DNA from: Salvator merianae
Taxonomy: Eukaryota > Chordata > Lepidosauria > Squamata > Teiidae
Assembly: GCA_003586115.2 (NCBI GenBank)
Contig: QVOM02000042.1
Span: forward strand, 41,209,483-41,273,482
DNA length: 64,000 bases
Direction of reading: 5' to 3'
A program made the position numbers and the translations under genes. A model generated the notes under the pieces. It searched no databases, was not told the origin of the DNA, and saw only the letters and a program-made list of their open reading frames with translations. Positions 45,277-57,060 of this stretch are shown piece by piece. Numbering within the stretch: position 1 is the stretch's first letter; each line of letters opens with the position of its first letter.

Positions 45277-45969
45277 TAGGGATGTGCAAAACCTGTTTTG
45301 CGCATTCCAAACTTGGAACAAAACAACCTTTCAAAAAGGTACTTGTTATGAATTTGGGACAAAACAGGCTTCTGTTGGAACATTTCCCAATCTGGAAAAC
45401 AACAGAACCTTTTGGATGGGTACAGAGTTTGGAAATGGATGAAAAAAATAGCAGTAATCCTATTTGCTGCCAGAAAGAATGGGAAGGGATCTTCTTCTTC
45501 TTCTTCTTCTTCTCTGATAGTGAAAACGATCACTGCTAAAAAGAGGAAATAACTGGATTAGTGTTTTTTGTTTATATGTTTTCCTTTTTGGCATTAGTTA
45601 AACTGCTGCAGGAAAGTGAGAAAAGTTCTTGCTGATCAGCAATTTGCTGGTAGGGGAAAAGCAGCCAAGTAAATTCTCCCCTTTCTTGCCTTTCCACCAA
45701 ACACTCATTAGTGGGGCTTGGTGGTTTTGGTGGTAGACAGAGGCATTCTTTCCTAATTCACTTTGAGATCCCTGGAACCACCATCATATGGAACAGGGGG
45801 TTCAAAATGTATCCCCCTCTGTTGCTCAATATCAGCAGGGCACTTTAAAAAAAAATCTGAGAGTCCTGTTGGAACAACTTGTTCTTCTGATACAACAGAA
45901 ACAGTCAGAACATTTTGAGACTTTGGAGTTTTGGAACAGAAGTCAAAAAGTGCACTATGAACATCTCTA
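45277..45969. mobile_element. hAT-E, longer copy (693 bp) inside Bov-B
   Basis: Begins TAGGGATGTGCAAAACCTG and ends TATGAACATCTCTA, the inverse of a TAGGGATGTTCATA-like terminus. It sits between two Bov-B pieces. The 8-bp flanks (CTTAGGCT and CCAAGGAC) do not match well, so the ends may be off or decayed. A (CTT)n run lies at 45490-45513. Confidence 0.65.
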
Positions 45970-46290
45970 CCAAGGACAAATCTATCAGTCCTGGGTCGAA
46001 TAAACCTGATTGCTTCTTTAAGGCAATTACCATCAAAACATAAACTCGCTTACTGTGGGCATGTGATGCAAGCAAATGAAGAGTTGGGGGGGGGGAACCA
46101 AGGATACGGAAAGCAGCAGAAGACGACTACAGTAGATAAAGTGAACAGATGAGATCAAACCAATGAGAATGCCCTTGAAAGAGCTACAGGATACTATTAG
46201 AAACAGATTAAAATGGCAAGCATTTCTTCCCGTAGTCACTGGGAGCTGAACATGACTGAACAGAACCTAACAAAAGCAACAACATAGTAA
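45970..46290 (+). mobile_element. Bov-B (RTE) LINE 3' end, right part
   Basis: Continues from 44886: AAATCTATCAGTCCTGG, then CTGTGGGCATGTGATGCAAG (Bov-B: GGCCACCTGATGCG), an AAATGGCAAGCATTTCTTCC stretch and the terminus CATGACTGAACAGAACC with AACAACAT. The same terminus ends the SINE at 33229. Confidence 0.82.
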
Positions 46291-46804
46291 AGACTTCCTC
46301 TCCTACACTTTTAAGGCGTCCTAGGACTGGGTTGTATTTTAATGGCTGTTGCAATTTTGATATAGAAATGTTGCATCTATTTTTAGATATTGTTTAGATA
46401 CTTAAATAAACATTTTAAATAAGTAAATACCTTCAGAATTACTCATGTAAATTACATGAATGACTTTAGTTTTCTTCCCAATTCAAAAGGTAGATCTTTC
46501 CTTCTCAGCCCCACTGTTCCTGTTGGGCATTAATACTTAGTTTTTAAGGCAATGGTGTTACAAGAGCTGACATCTCTATCTCTCTCTTCCATTTTGGAGA
46601 AACTTGAGGAGTGCACAGCTGAACACAAAGGACAAGTTTCCCCAACTTTGATACCAAGATATTATAAAAACCGAGAAGCACAAGGTTCTAAGAACAAGGT
46701 AACTAAGGTAGGATCTACATGGAACTTTAATGTTGCCATGGGACTGCAGCAAAGGCACGCTGGGCGCATGTCTGTGAAACTAAAGAACAATGGTGGTGAC
46801 AGCA
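46291..46804. other. Unassigned upstream flank
   Basis: A short L2-like tail may end near 46427 (TAAACATTTTAAATAAGTAA). Otherwise nothing recognised. Confidence 0.4.
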
Positions 46805-47083
46805 TCCAGCCTAGATAGCTTTAGGAAAGGGTTAGACAAATTCATGGAGGAAAGGTGTATCAATGACTACTAGAATTGATGCCTAGACACCACCTCCAGG
46901 GTGGAGAGGCAGCCAGGATGCCTCTAAAGGCCATTTGCAGAGACTTGAGAGCAAATGAAGGTCTTGGCTTTGTCTCCTACTTAAGAATGCCCAGAAGCAA
47001 TTGGTAGGCCACTGTGCATGACAGGATGCTGGACTAGATGGGCCATGACCTGATCCAGCAGAGCATCTCTTATGTTCTTATTA
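46805..47083 (+). mobile_element. CR1 LINE 3' end
   Basis: Runs from GGTGGTGACAGCATCCAGCC-like sequence through GGTTAGACAAATTCATGGAG, CACCTCCAGGGTGGAGAGGC and GATGCTGGACTAGATGGGCC to a terminal TCTTATGTTCTTATTATG. Nearly full-length 3' UTR. Confidence 0.92.
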
Positions 47084-47087
47084 TGTT

Positions 47088-47200
47088 GGATAAATTCATG
47101 GAGCACAGGTATATCTACAGCTACTAGAATTGATGCCTGGGTGCCACCTCCAGGTTGGAGAGATAGGCAGGATGCCTCTAAATGCCTTATTCTGGAATAT
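47088..47200 (+). mobile_element. CR1 LINE 3' end, second partial copy
   Basis: GGATAAATTCATGGAGCACA to GATGCCTCTAAATGCC repeats the first 110 bp of the preceding copy. The two sit head to tail, so a tandem insertion or local duplication occurred. Confidence 0.8.
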
Positions 47201-48197
47201 CCAGATATAACGGAATAAGTAAGCAATGTCTAAATGAATGATTAGTCATTTTGATATGTGTAGCAAAAAGCGAGCAATCAGAGGTACAGTGAACAACTGG
47301 AAATTATTTGCTGTAGTAATCTGTGCAAACACTGCAGAGCAAAATACTGAATATTTGCATTTCCCACACAATCTACCATATTTTAAGGCTAAGTTTGGAT
47401 CAGTGTTACAATGCAGTGCATTTAGAAGTGTGGGGGGGAACTACATTTGAATAGCCATCATTTGAGCAGTAAGTACGACTATGTTCTCAAATATAATTAT
47501 CAGATAATAATCTACTTTTCATTTGTATTCTCAGCCAGGAGAGCCTTGATTTATTTTTAACTTTGCTTTAGGGAATTGGAATTTGTGACAAGAAGAGAAT
47601 TCCCACAAGATATATGCATTCACTTCACTTCCTCTGGGTGTGCTTAAGAAGGAGAATGGGTTATAACTCTTTGCTCAACGTGTGTCTCCTTTTTCTTTCC
47701 TCAAATATACCCAAGCAAGTCAAAAGGGCTTTCAATCTGGTGCAAGCAGGTGAGGGACAGTAGCAGGTGTTGAAATTACTTTGGTTTCTGATCTGTATCT
47801 CCACTAGAGAAAGGTGCGCAATACATCTGCATTTTCAAACGTGTCCATTCATAAATGTTGGTTTTGATGTACTATTTATATAGAGAGGCTAAGAATTCTA
47901 TGGAGTATACTCATGCCATTATGAGCTTCTCTACTGACAGGACGATAACTTCCAACTCTGCATCAGCTATTTTCATTGCTCATACGGCTACGTGAAACAT
48001 CAGTTCATAAAAAAATATATAGCGGCTCTATATTTCTTTTTACTTCTTATTGGAAATATATTCCACCTGAGGTGAGAAACACAGAGACTTTTGAGCTATA
48101 TATAGCAAGGTAGTAAGACTTAATGCAGAAATTGAGAACAAGTGAGTCATGCTTGAAGCTTACAGAACAGGTATACGATGTCTAGCCATAAAACTTT
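47201..48197. other. Unassigned upstream flank
   Basis: About 1 kb of AT-rich DNA with no recognised element. Confidence 0.5.
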
Positions 48198-48654
48198 GGG
48201 CCTGTTTGCACTTTCTGGCCAGGTATGGGATAATAATACCATACCAGGCCAGTAGGGTTGGAGTGTGGTGGTGGCCATTCACACTACGAGCAGTGGACCA
48301 GCCCCATACCTGGCTAGCAGTGATTGCAGTGTGAATGACCAGCCCAGATAAGCAAGGCAATGTCCAAACTGGCATCTGGTGAGAAATCAGACATTGCCAT
48401 GGTGACCTGGATGCTGCAAATGACTGTGCAGCCACAGACATGCAGCCTGTGCCCCCTTGCCACACCACACCTGGAAGTGGTGTTAATCCACCTCTCCAGA
48501 AGCAATCCAGATGCTTCTGGACAGGCTGTGGACTGCTAAATCACTCCAAGGAGGGGTTATCCCACTCCAGGGTGGCTTCAGCAGCAGAGCAGTGTGTACA
48601 GGCCTGACCTGCAAACGGATAGAAGTGCTCCAGCAGGTGAGTGCAAAAAGGCTC
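48198..48654. mobile_element. MITE-A, complete copy (457 bp)
   Basis: Ends GGGCCTGTTTGCACTTTC and GAGTGCAAAAAGGCTC. TTT flanks both sides (48195-48197 and 48655-48657). Interior arms: CTGGCCAGGTATGG / CCATACCTGGCTAGCAG and GACATTGCCATGGTGAC. Confidence 0.92.
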
Positions 48655-49162
48655 TTTATTATCTTGCTGACTTTCCTTGTTAATTCACTTTCCACACTTC
48701 CACTTTATTTGCAATTGATTTCAGCTGACTAGTGGTTAATATACTAAGACCCATATTTAGATGTTGCTAAACTACAGCTCCCATCATTCCTTGCCTTGGC
48801 CACAGAGACTGGGGTTGCTGGGAACTGGAGGCCAGCAACAGGAAGCCCAAGTTTGGGAACTACTGCTCTAGACGTTGCTGGCATCCAATTCCTAATAGCT
48901 CAGCTCCCATGCTTGAGAATCTGAAGTGATGAGATCTGTTCCAAACAGTTGTTGATGGTACCCCTGGGGGCTGGGGGAGTAGAGTGGAAGGCCCTAATAA
49001 TATATGAATATTAATGCATAACATGGATAGCAAGAAGAGCTAATGCAGTACAAAGAACTACAAGGCTGCAATCCTGTGCACATGCACCTGAAAGAAAGCT
49101 CCACTGGACACAACATAGGATTATCCAAAGGTTGAAAATGTTGCGCAGTAACAGGAGAGAAA
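48655..49162. other. Flank with a decayed palindromic repeat at 48762-48872
   Basis: CTAAACTACAGCTCCCATCA ... GGGTTGCTGGGAACTGGAGG is a decayed form of a palindromic element (ACTACAACTCCCATCA type) very common in reptile genomes. Ends are not sharp. Confidence 0.5.
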
Positions 49163-49564
49163 GGGCCTTTTTGCACTTTCCATTTTGGAATGTTCACCAT
49201 CAAACATTCCAAGATGGAATGCTCCTCCAATGTGATGGCCATTCACACTGCAAGGGCTGAAACATCCCGGAAACAAGTGCCCAGTATTTGTAGTGTGAAT
49301 GCTGCATGCCCTTCATGACCCTGGTTGGAGAAATGTCTGGCAGCTGCCACGGCAACCAGGAATAGGACATAGGTGTGAACACCGCATACTGGGAGCAATC
49401 CAGGTGCTCCCAGTACATCAGTGGAGCACAATTTTGTGCTCCGCAGCTAGTAGTGATCGGGAGCTGTTGTAGCCTGCTCCTGATCCCTAGGGCCTCTGCA
49501 CAGTGTGGACGCACATCACTACTGAGCGTGCAGACACTCACTAATGAAAAGCACAAACAGGCCC
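49163..49564. mobile_element. MITE-A, complete copy (402 bp)
   Basis: Ends GGGCCTTTTTGCACTTTC and AAAGCACAAACAGGCCC. Flanking triplets AAA and TAA match at two of three. The family hairpin is at 49423-49448 and the GCTGCCACGGCAACCAGG block is near 49341. Confidence 0.88.
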
Positions 49565-50420
49565 TAAGAATGAGATCAGTGCAGTGATGCTGAGTGTAGT
49601 GAATTGCTTTGCCTGCAGTGGGCAGCCACCACTGAATCCAGCAGCATCTGGAGGTCCACAGGCTTGGACAACTTTGCAAGGACTGCCTGCTACCGGTGGA
49701 CCCAAAGTGAACATTCAAGCACTCAGTCCCATGTCCTTTCAAACATGTCCCCATTTACTCTAGCAGAACTAAAAGAAAAGCTTTTTGGCAGATTTAGAGT
49801 GGCTGGCATCAATGCTTGCTATTTCTCTTCAAATACCTTGCATTGTAATAGGAGGGAGGGAATTTCTTCAAAATACATCCTTCTCCGACTTAGGCTGCAT
49901 CCAGATGCCGCTTACTAACAGTTGCAACTTAACAGTTGATGATAATGTTTGTAAACTCCATGTAGAGCTTCCTCTGCTGAAACCACAACAAAAGGATGTT
50001 GTCTCATGTTCCATTATTACCGCTTCCCAGTCCCAACCATGACCCAGGAATGATCCTACAAAACATTTTAAAAACAGGATATTCCATGTAGCCAAGCAAC
50101 CTGCTGATACTTCTCGAGTGATAATTGTGACCGAAAACAAGTGAACAGAATACTGTACTCAAAGTGACAAAAGGATGGCCAAGTATAGCTTGAACCCTTC
50201 AGAAGATGTACAGAAGTGTCCAAATACAGATATAGATGAGTATTCTGGGACAGGAAATGTACTGAAGGCAGAACAGCTGGGCACTGGAAAATGTTGGCAG
50301 ACTGCATAGCATCTAGGATTACCCACAATGGAGCACAGTTTGCTATACAAAATGTGGGAAGTGGAGGGGATGAAGACAGGAATCTGGTTGCATAAACAAA
50401 AGCTCAATGCTTTCCCACTC
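49565..50420. other. Unassigned upstream flank
   Basis: No element recognised. Segment 49895-50140 may belong to an old repeat (GGCTGCATCCAGATGCC also appears near 2725). Confidence 0.45.
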
Positions 50421-50598
50421 TTGTTGGTTATCACTGCGTCCAAACTTTGCTGACTCCATGGACACCTCTATGCAGTTTTCTTGGCAGAGATACAGAAGTG
50501 GTTTGCCATTGCCTATTTCCAGGGAGAGGCTGGGAATCAAACCACTGACCCTCTGCTTTCTAGGCAGTTTGCTCTACTACCGAGCTACAGCCTTCCCT
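50421..50598 (-). mobile_element. tRNA-derived SINE, second copy
   Basis: On the minus strand the head is GGCTGTAGCTCGGTAGTAG (A box) with GTGGTTTGATTCCCAGCC (B box), then the body AGGCAATGGCAAACCACTTC. The tail is less well preserved than at 33229. No clear target duplication. Confidence 0.8.
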
Positions 50599-51745
50599 TT
50601 CTTACTTTTCTTTATCAATTAATAACTTAATAATGAGTTCTGAAAATGCACACTGATAGAAATATGATTAAGAGTGCTTGTGTATTAATTTTGGTATCCT
50701 TTTGGTTATAGAGTAGCCATGAAATTTTTGTCAAAGTTGTACAGCAGCATCCTGGAATGCTAAGAAGCTAATTCAGCCTGTCATACTTGAACATATTCCA
50801 GTCTGCATTGGAGTCTCTCATTTATTGCATGCATACCCTGCCTTTTCTTTTCTTCATGAAGCCCATGGCATCCATGAGGCTTCTGAGTGGATCTCCCATG
50901 CAGACGTTTCCCAAGTCTGCCCTTAATCAGCTCCAGAAAGGACGCAACATGATGTTCCCTCAGACCATGCTGTGGCAGTGTAGGATTGATGTTCTATCAA
51001 TTCAAGGCTGCTGCTGGGTTGGGCAACTTCTGCAAAATTTCCTCAAAAGCAATGATAATGAACTTCTGCCAGGCAGCTGCAGCTGCTCTTTTCCTCATGA
51101 TGAAAAGATTCCTGAATTTCTAAGACTTTGTTTATACTTACGTGTTTGCCCAAATACTATGCACAGTGTGCACAGCATACCGACTATGGAGTTCGGGAGC
51201 GTTTCCTTGACCTTGTTTATACTTTCTCTCTCTCTTTTTGCACATAACCAAGTAAATTCCCTTCATTATTAATTTTGTGGGCGGGGCACTGTGCAACTGA
51301 ACATGCTGAGGGTGTGCTTGCATCATTCCCCATTTTGAAGCAGTAAGTGTGAAAATCTCTTCATATTTGTCCACTTCAGAATAGTTTCTGAAAAGCTTCT
51401 CTTTGATAATGCCACCGTACTGAAAAACAGCTTTGCTCTTCCTTCCTTCCTTCCTTCCTTCCTTCCTTCCTTCCTTCCTTCCTTCCTTCCGAGGCGAGGG
51501 AGTGAACTCAGTTTCACTTCTGAATTCAACAGTATGGTAAGACATTTTTCAGACCAGTTTTCCTTCACCTCTAAACTCTGACACGTTTTGTTCAGTAATT
51601 AAAAGGAACCTACAAACAACATGGTAGCATTATTTGGACTTCTCTTGCTCCAAGGTGACAATCCTATACTGTATACACTTACACAGAAGCTCTACTGCAG
51701 AGGAGAAGACCATCTGCTTCCAGTCAGCTCAAGTGTGAGAAACTA
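50599..51745. other. Unassigned flank with (TTCC)n
   Basis: Contains a (TTCC)n run (51437-51490), a short LINE-tail-like T-rich segment near 50815, and a 161-codon plus frame (50787-51272) with no recognised domain. Confidence 0.45.
51437..51490. repeat. (TTCC)n microsatellite, about 13 units
   Basis: Uninterrupted tetranucleotide run on the plus strand, the complement of the (GGAA)n at 30727. Confidence 0.95.
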
Positions 51746-52170
51746 GGGCCTTTCTGCACTTATCCCTGTCCCAGAACAAGATCCCGCATGGTCTTCTTAG
51801 TGTGAATCAGTGAGGGCCTGCCTACCACTGGTACGCTCCATCCACACAGGCTGGAGTATAATCCAGATCGTGTGTGAGAGAGAGATCTGCATTACTGATG
51901 GTCCTCGACACTGAGAACTACTGGTGTGCCAGCTCCAGCTGGTCCAGAACTCAGAGGAGTGCATAAGGCATGCCTCTATCTTTTGGACTACCCAGGGGAC
52001 CCATTTTGGTGGCGCACCAAAGTGCTCTGCCAAAATGGGTTCCTTGAGAGCTTCAGGGCCAATGCGGGAACTGATCTAGACCAGCACTGTCATGCAGATG
52101 GTGCTGTTCCAGACTACACAGTGCTGTGATCTCAACGAGGGGACCTTGCTGGTCCAGACACACTGAGCTA
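51746..52170. mobile_element. MITE-C copy, right end lost
   Basis: Left end GGGCCTTTCTGCACTTATCC. The interior matches 21470-21947 and 5813-6090 block for block (CACTGAGAACTACTGG, AAGGCATGCC, ACCCATTTTGGTGGCGCACC). It ends at CACACTGAGC without the GTGCAGAAAGGCC terminus. Confidence 0.72.
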
Positions 52171-52789
52171 GATCTTATTATGCAAATAACAGAGTGGCCC
52201 TAGAATGCTGACCGTTGCTGCTACAGTTTCTTCAAGCTTCCCCCATGAGACTGTTGCTGCTTCAGCTATTGTCACTAGTGGGGAGTGTTTGAAGGACTGG
52301 GCCCATGCAAGGTAGAAACTATCAACACCGCCAGTCTGGCTCTGCTGACCTTCACAGGCTCACTGCTTGTGGTAAGTAGGATCACCACTAAAGGAGGTCA
52401 CCTGTTTGGTGAAGACCATTGCGGGGCGAGGGGCTTTGGCCTTGTTTTGTATTTTCATCCCAGTTTGTTTGGAGGGGGGGTTGTGGAAGGGGTGCTTTCA
52501 AATTTTTCATTCCCTTTTGTTATTGCTATGTTTATGGTGTGTGTGTATGTCAAAAAAGTGCCCAGAGGAGTGGAACAGAAGGGAGGAAGATGCTGGGACC
52601 CACATCCCAGTGATGACTGATCAGATGAGGCCTGAACCTAGGAGGAGGAAGAGACGCAATGTTACTAGAGCTGGTGGGAGTTACATATTATTACCCCCTT
52701 TTGCTGTTGCCTCCTCTCCACAAAGTGGCATAGCATGTCTTCTGAACCCTCGTGCCTGGTGACTCTGCTGTTGAATGCCAGATCCAGTT
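52171..52789. other. Possible 5' UTR of the following L2-like LINE
   Basis: GC-richer sequence with open plus frames (for example 52406-52762) leading into the endonuclease-like region. No motif defines it, so assignment to the LINE is by position only. Confidence 0.35.
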
Positions 52790-54002
52790 CATGATTTGTT
52801 TGTGGATGAGGAAACTGACTTGACATGCATCACTGAAATCTGAGTAGGGGGTATGAGTGAGATGGACCTGACCCAGTTACGCCACTGGACATTTCAGTGT
52901 AGCATCTGCCCAGATGGGAGGGTCAGGGTTGGGGAGTGTTTGGTTTACAAAGAAAACATTCTTCAAACCAGAAATCCCCTCTAGACCAAGGCAGGCTGCA
53001 AAGGACTGTACGTGGTGTTGGACCTACAAGAAAAATTGGGAATGTGGTTGGTTTACCACCAACCCTGCTGCCCAATATCCTCCCTGACTGAGATGTTTGA
53101 GATGATATCTGGTGTGGTTCTCAAGGCAGTGTAATTCCATGCCCTCCATGACAGCCACAGGGCTGTCTCATCTGGTTATGGGACCAACACATGAGGCAGA
53201 TCATATTCTTGGTCTGGTTTTTCCTTCAGACTGTAAGGGGTGGCCTAGATACTGGGTGAGTTAAAGTTACCCTACTAGCATGGTCATTATCTGGTGAAGT
53301 TTGGTATTAAAATAGCACCTTCTCCTTTAAAGGGTGAGGGATCATTAAGATGGTCTGACTGGAGACTTATGGAATCTGATGGATGGAATTTCCAGAAGCT
53401 AGAGCCAGCGATCACATAAAGGTTCTCACAGAATTATGGAATAATGAGACAAGATGGGACATTAACATGATTGTCCTTGAATGTCTTTCCTGCCATTGTG
53501 GTGCCCAAGTTGTGCCTTGGTTTTCAGATGAGCTGCAGGGGATGAAACAGGCCAGGAGCTGGTAACTAGAGCACATGGCACTTGTAATGAAGCTGACCAA
53601 ACATGATTGAGAACACATAATCAAGGCTGCTGCATGGAAGTTAAGCTGCAAATCTCTCAAAGTATATTTTGTAACCACCCTTGTGTCCTCAAGTAGAGTG
53701 GTAAAGGAGCTGTTGTCATCTGTCCACCAATTCCAGTATTGGAGCCATCTGAAGTCTCCTATAATAAGTTTGCAAGGCACTTTGAGGATGAAATTGTTTG
53801 CCTTCATGCCGACCTAAATGTTGCTGTTGATACAATATCTGGTGAAATGTCTAGTTCAGTTTTATGGCATTGCTTGTGGGTTTTTGTGGCCTGAGGACAT
53901 GGACAAGATATTTGCAATTGTCTGCCCTACCACATCTCCTTCAGTCTTTGCCCTACTGTCAGCTCTGGGTGACACTGCCATATATTACACTGTTGTTCTG
54001 CG

Positions 54003-54134
54003 TACTCTGCTGGAGGTCTTCAAGGAGAGGCTGGACGGATATCTGTCTGGGATGCTTTAGTGAATCCTGCATTGAGCAGGGGGTTGGACACAATGACCCT
54101 GGAGGTCCTTTCCAACTCTATGATTCTATGATAA
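54003..54134 (+). mobile_element. CR1 LINE 3' end inside the L2-like LINE
   Basis: Has the hallmark run: GAGGTCTTCAAGGAGAGGCT, GACGGATATCTGTCTGGGAT, GGAGGTCCTTTCCAACTC and ATGATTCTATGAT. It interrupts the L2 reading order between the linker and reverse-transcriptase domains. Confidence 0.92.
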
Positions 54135-55319
54135 GGGAGTAAAGTAAGGATATAAAAGCAGGGAAGTTCTTTGTTTTGCTATGGTGGACAAATGGCAGGC
54201 AGCTACTTGTACCCCCTGTTATGCTAAGAAATAAGGAATATTCCCATTGCTTAGATGAAATGGGGAAGAAAAACTGCTGGAGATACATCTATGTGAGCTC
54301 TAGAGAAAAAGTCACTTTCTGCAATTATCAGTTATACTGCTGTGTGAAGTCTGAATGAAGGTTACATTCTGATCTGTGAAAAATGCCCTTCTGTGTCTTT
54401 GTGATCCTTGCAGCACGGAAAGGTGGTGCTGCATCCACTCCTGAAGAAGCTTTCCCTGGAACTAGAGGTCTATCTCAACTACTGTCCAGTCACAAATACC
54501 TTTTTGGGAAAAGAGTTAGGGAGCATAGTTGCTGCGCAGCTGTAGGTGCTTTTGGAGGAAACTGATTATCTTGACCAATTTCAGTCTGGATTCAGGACTG
54601 GTTTGGGGATGGAATCAGCCTTGGTCATCCTGATGGATGATCTCTTGAGGGAAAGAGCCTCAGAGAGTGCAATTCTCTTGATCTTGCTTCATATCTCAGC
54701 AGCTTTTCATATTGTTGACCACGATATCCTCTTAGATAGCCCTCGTTAGTTGGGAAAGGGTTGAAGTTGTTCAGCTCCTACCAGAGGGGACAATGTCAGA
54801 AAATACTGTTGGGTGACTGTGCCTCTGTGCCCTGACAGCTAGAATGGGGGAAACCAATTTAAGATGGCGAACAGCTCAGACACCTGTTGAGCTTGCAGCA
54901 GAGACAGCTAGGATGCTACTTTGTCAGCAGTACTATTTAACACCTCTATGAAGCTACCTGGATCAGTCATCAAAAGTTTTTGAGAGGTGTGCTGATGACA
55001 CCCAGCAGTACGTCTCCTCAACATCTGTATCAAAAAAGGTTGCAAATGATTTGCACTGGTGCCTGGTTGTAGTGGTGGTTTGAACAAAAGCCAATAAACT
55101 GAAGATGAATCCTAAAAAGATGGAAATTCCTAAATTTGCAAATTGGTGATTTTGCTTCTTTTAGAGTGAGTAGATTCAGAAGCAGTAGATGACTTTTGGA
55201 ATCATCAGTATACTGGAGGATTGAGTGACTTCTATGGCAAGAAGTGCCAACTACTAGCTTTGCCTAGTGTACCTACTACACCCCTGCCTAAACCACAAGA
55301 ATCTAGCTCTGGCAACTTT

Positions 55320-55896
55320 GGGCCTTTTCGCACTACGGCGGTGGAACGTTCTTGTCCGTTTGCTGGAACGGAGCTTTCGCACCGCCGCGGGCGCGCGCCT
55401 CACCCAATCTGAACCACATCGTACCCGATTCGTACCTGATCCTGGGTAAGGCTAGAAAAGTAAAAGCTTGTCTTCATCCCGACCTGCGCGATGGAGCGAA
55501 GATAGGGCATGGTGCTTTCGCACTCCCGTCGGCGTTTGAAATGGCGGCCAGGTGTGGCTGGCACGGCCACGCATGCGTGGTCCGAAGCTTCGTACCCCAG
55601 TCCGATGCTGCGTACCCCGGTCCGCTGCTTCGTGCCCAGGATAGCCCTTTGGGCATGGCAGCCTAGCTGCCGTTACGAAGCCGGCTCCATAAGGAGCCCT
55701 CTGGTTACGAAGTGGAGCTCGATGGTACGGAGTGCGGTACCGAACTAGCGGATGCCATTCGCACTGTTCCCTCTGCTGGTCGGCTTCGGGTCCGTTCCTC
55801 TGGCCAGGAGTGCGAAGGGCAGCCAGCGTTCTCCAACCCCTACGGTCCGAAGCCAACTACTGGAAACGGACTACGGAGCTCAGTGCGAAAAGGCCC
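55320..55896. mobile_element. MITE-A, CpG-rich copy (577 bp) inside the L2-like LINE
   Basis: Ends GGGCCTTTTCGCACTACG and AGTGCGAAAAGGCCC, with TTT on both sides (55317-55319 and 55897-55899). The flanking L2 frame reads across the junction once the insert and one TTT are removed. Many CpGs remain, unlike the L2 around it, so it is probably the youngest MITE-A here. Confidence 0.95.
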
Positions 55897-56511
55897 TTTA
55901 TGTTTGGATCACAGTAATGAACTCTATGTGGGGCTACCCTTATACTATGTCTAGAAACCACAACTAGTACAAAAGTCAGTGTTCAGGCTGTTGAGTGGGG
56001 TACCTACAAATACACACAAAACAGTCGTGCTTAAGCATTTGCGCTGGTTGCCAATCAATTACTAGGACAGATTCATAGTTGATTGCTTGGCAAATAAGGC
56101 CCTAAACAACTCGGGACCAGGGTACTTACTAGATTGTCATGCCTAATATAGACCAATAAGATTGTTGCAATCATCTGGGGAGATTCCGATGCAGGTACCA
56201 CCAATACTGAATATCATCTGGTAATGTCCTACAGCAGGGCTTCTCCCTGGTGGTGCCCACACACTGGAATGCTCTCCCTTCAGATGTTCATGGGGTGTCT
56301 ACTATTATAACTTTTAGGTGCCTGTTGAAAACGTATTTGTTCACCCAGGCATACCTAGCATGAACAAATATCTGTGTCATGACCTCACCCACTTTTTAAG
56401 AGTGTTTTTACATTCTGCTGTTTTTGACAGTTTTTAATTCTCCTTTTGACTTCTATTGTAAATCGCTTTGAGGTTTTGATCCATAGAAGCAATATACATT
56501 TTAAATAAATA

Positions 56512-57060
56512 GAATTAAGCACCATGAACACACTTATGCCTGTTTTCAAATAAATATACTTACATTTGCTCTGCATTTATGCAGTCTTTTGAGAATTAGT
56601 CTGCAGGGGTCTCTGCTGAACATAACATGCTATTATCTAAACTTACTTTGCTTTTCCTGCTTAGCTGTTGAAATCCGAGCTATCAGGCATGGGGAACATA
56701 TGATCCAATATTGCCTTTGATCAGAGATGTTAGGAATTATAATATAATAACATCTGGAGGCCAAAGACTAGCCTCTCCTAGTGTAAAAACTGCCACTTTA
56801 AACTGGATATTCATTCTGGTGTGAGACTCCTAATCTGTTCCAGTAGTGTTGGATGACACACTTCTCAGGGGGAACATTCAAGAAGAACAGCCAAAGAGGA
56901 CACCAGAAAAGTGTGCCATAATCCAAATCATACAGGAGTTCAAGTTTCAAAAGCAGCAGTGCAAATCCAAACCCTAGAGGTAAATAATCTAGTGCAGAGA
57001 GTAAAGTCCTGAAACAGAGTGAGCAGGAATTAATGCAAACAAGGGGGCAATTTGCAGTTT
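56512..57060. other. Unassigned flank
   Basis: A decayed repeat near 56700-56775 (GATGTTAGGAATTATAATAT ... CATCTGGAGGCC) resembles the palindromic element at 48762. The remainder is not recognised. Confidence 0.4.

Larger units (their letters stand above)
52790..56511 (+). mobile_element. L2-like LINE, degenerate near-complete ORF2
   Basis: In order on the plus strand and broken by many stops: endonuclease segments (TCITET near 52828, LVYHQPCCP near 53050, a THEAGH segment near 53190), a PWFSDELQGMKQA stretch (53514-53553), reverse transcriptase (LLEETDYLDQFQSGFRTG 54546-54600, HISAAFHIVDHDILLD to 54740, a CADDTQQY motif C analogue near 54985), and a C-terminal LHWLPINY-like part near 56040. 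The 3' tail TTTTAAATAAATA is at 56500-56511. It is interrupted by CR1 (54003) and MITE-A (55320). Confidence 0.9.

Noticed and set aside
50787..51272. 161-codon plus-strand open frame
   Set aside because: No domain and ends beside a microsatellite; no exon signals.
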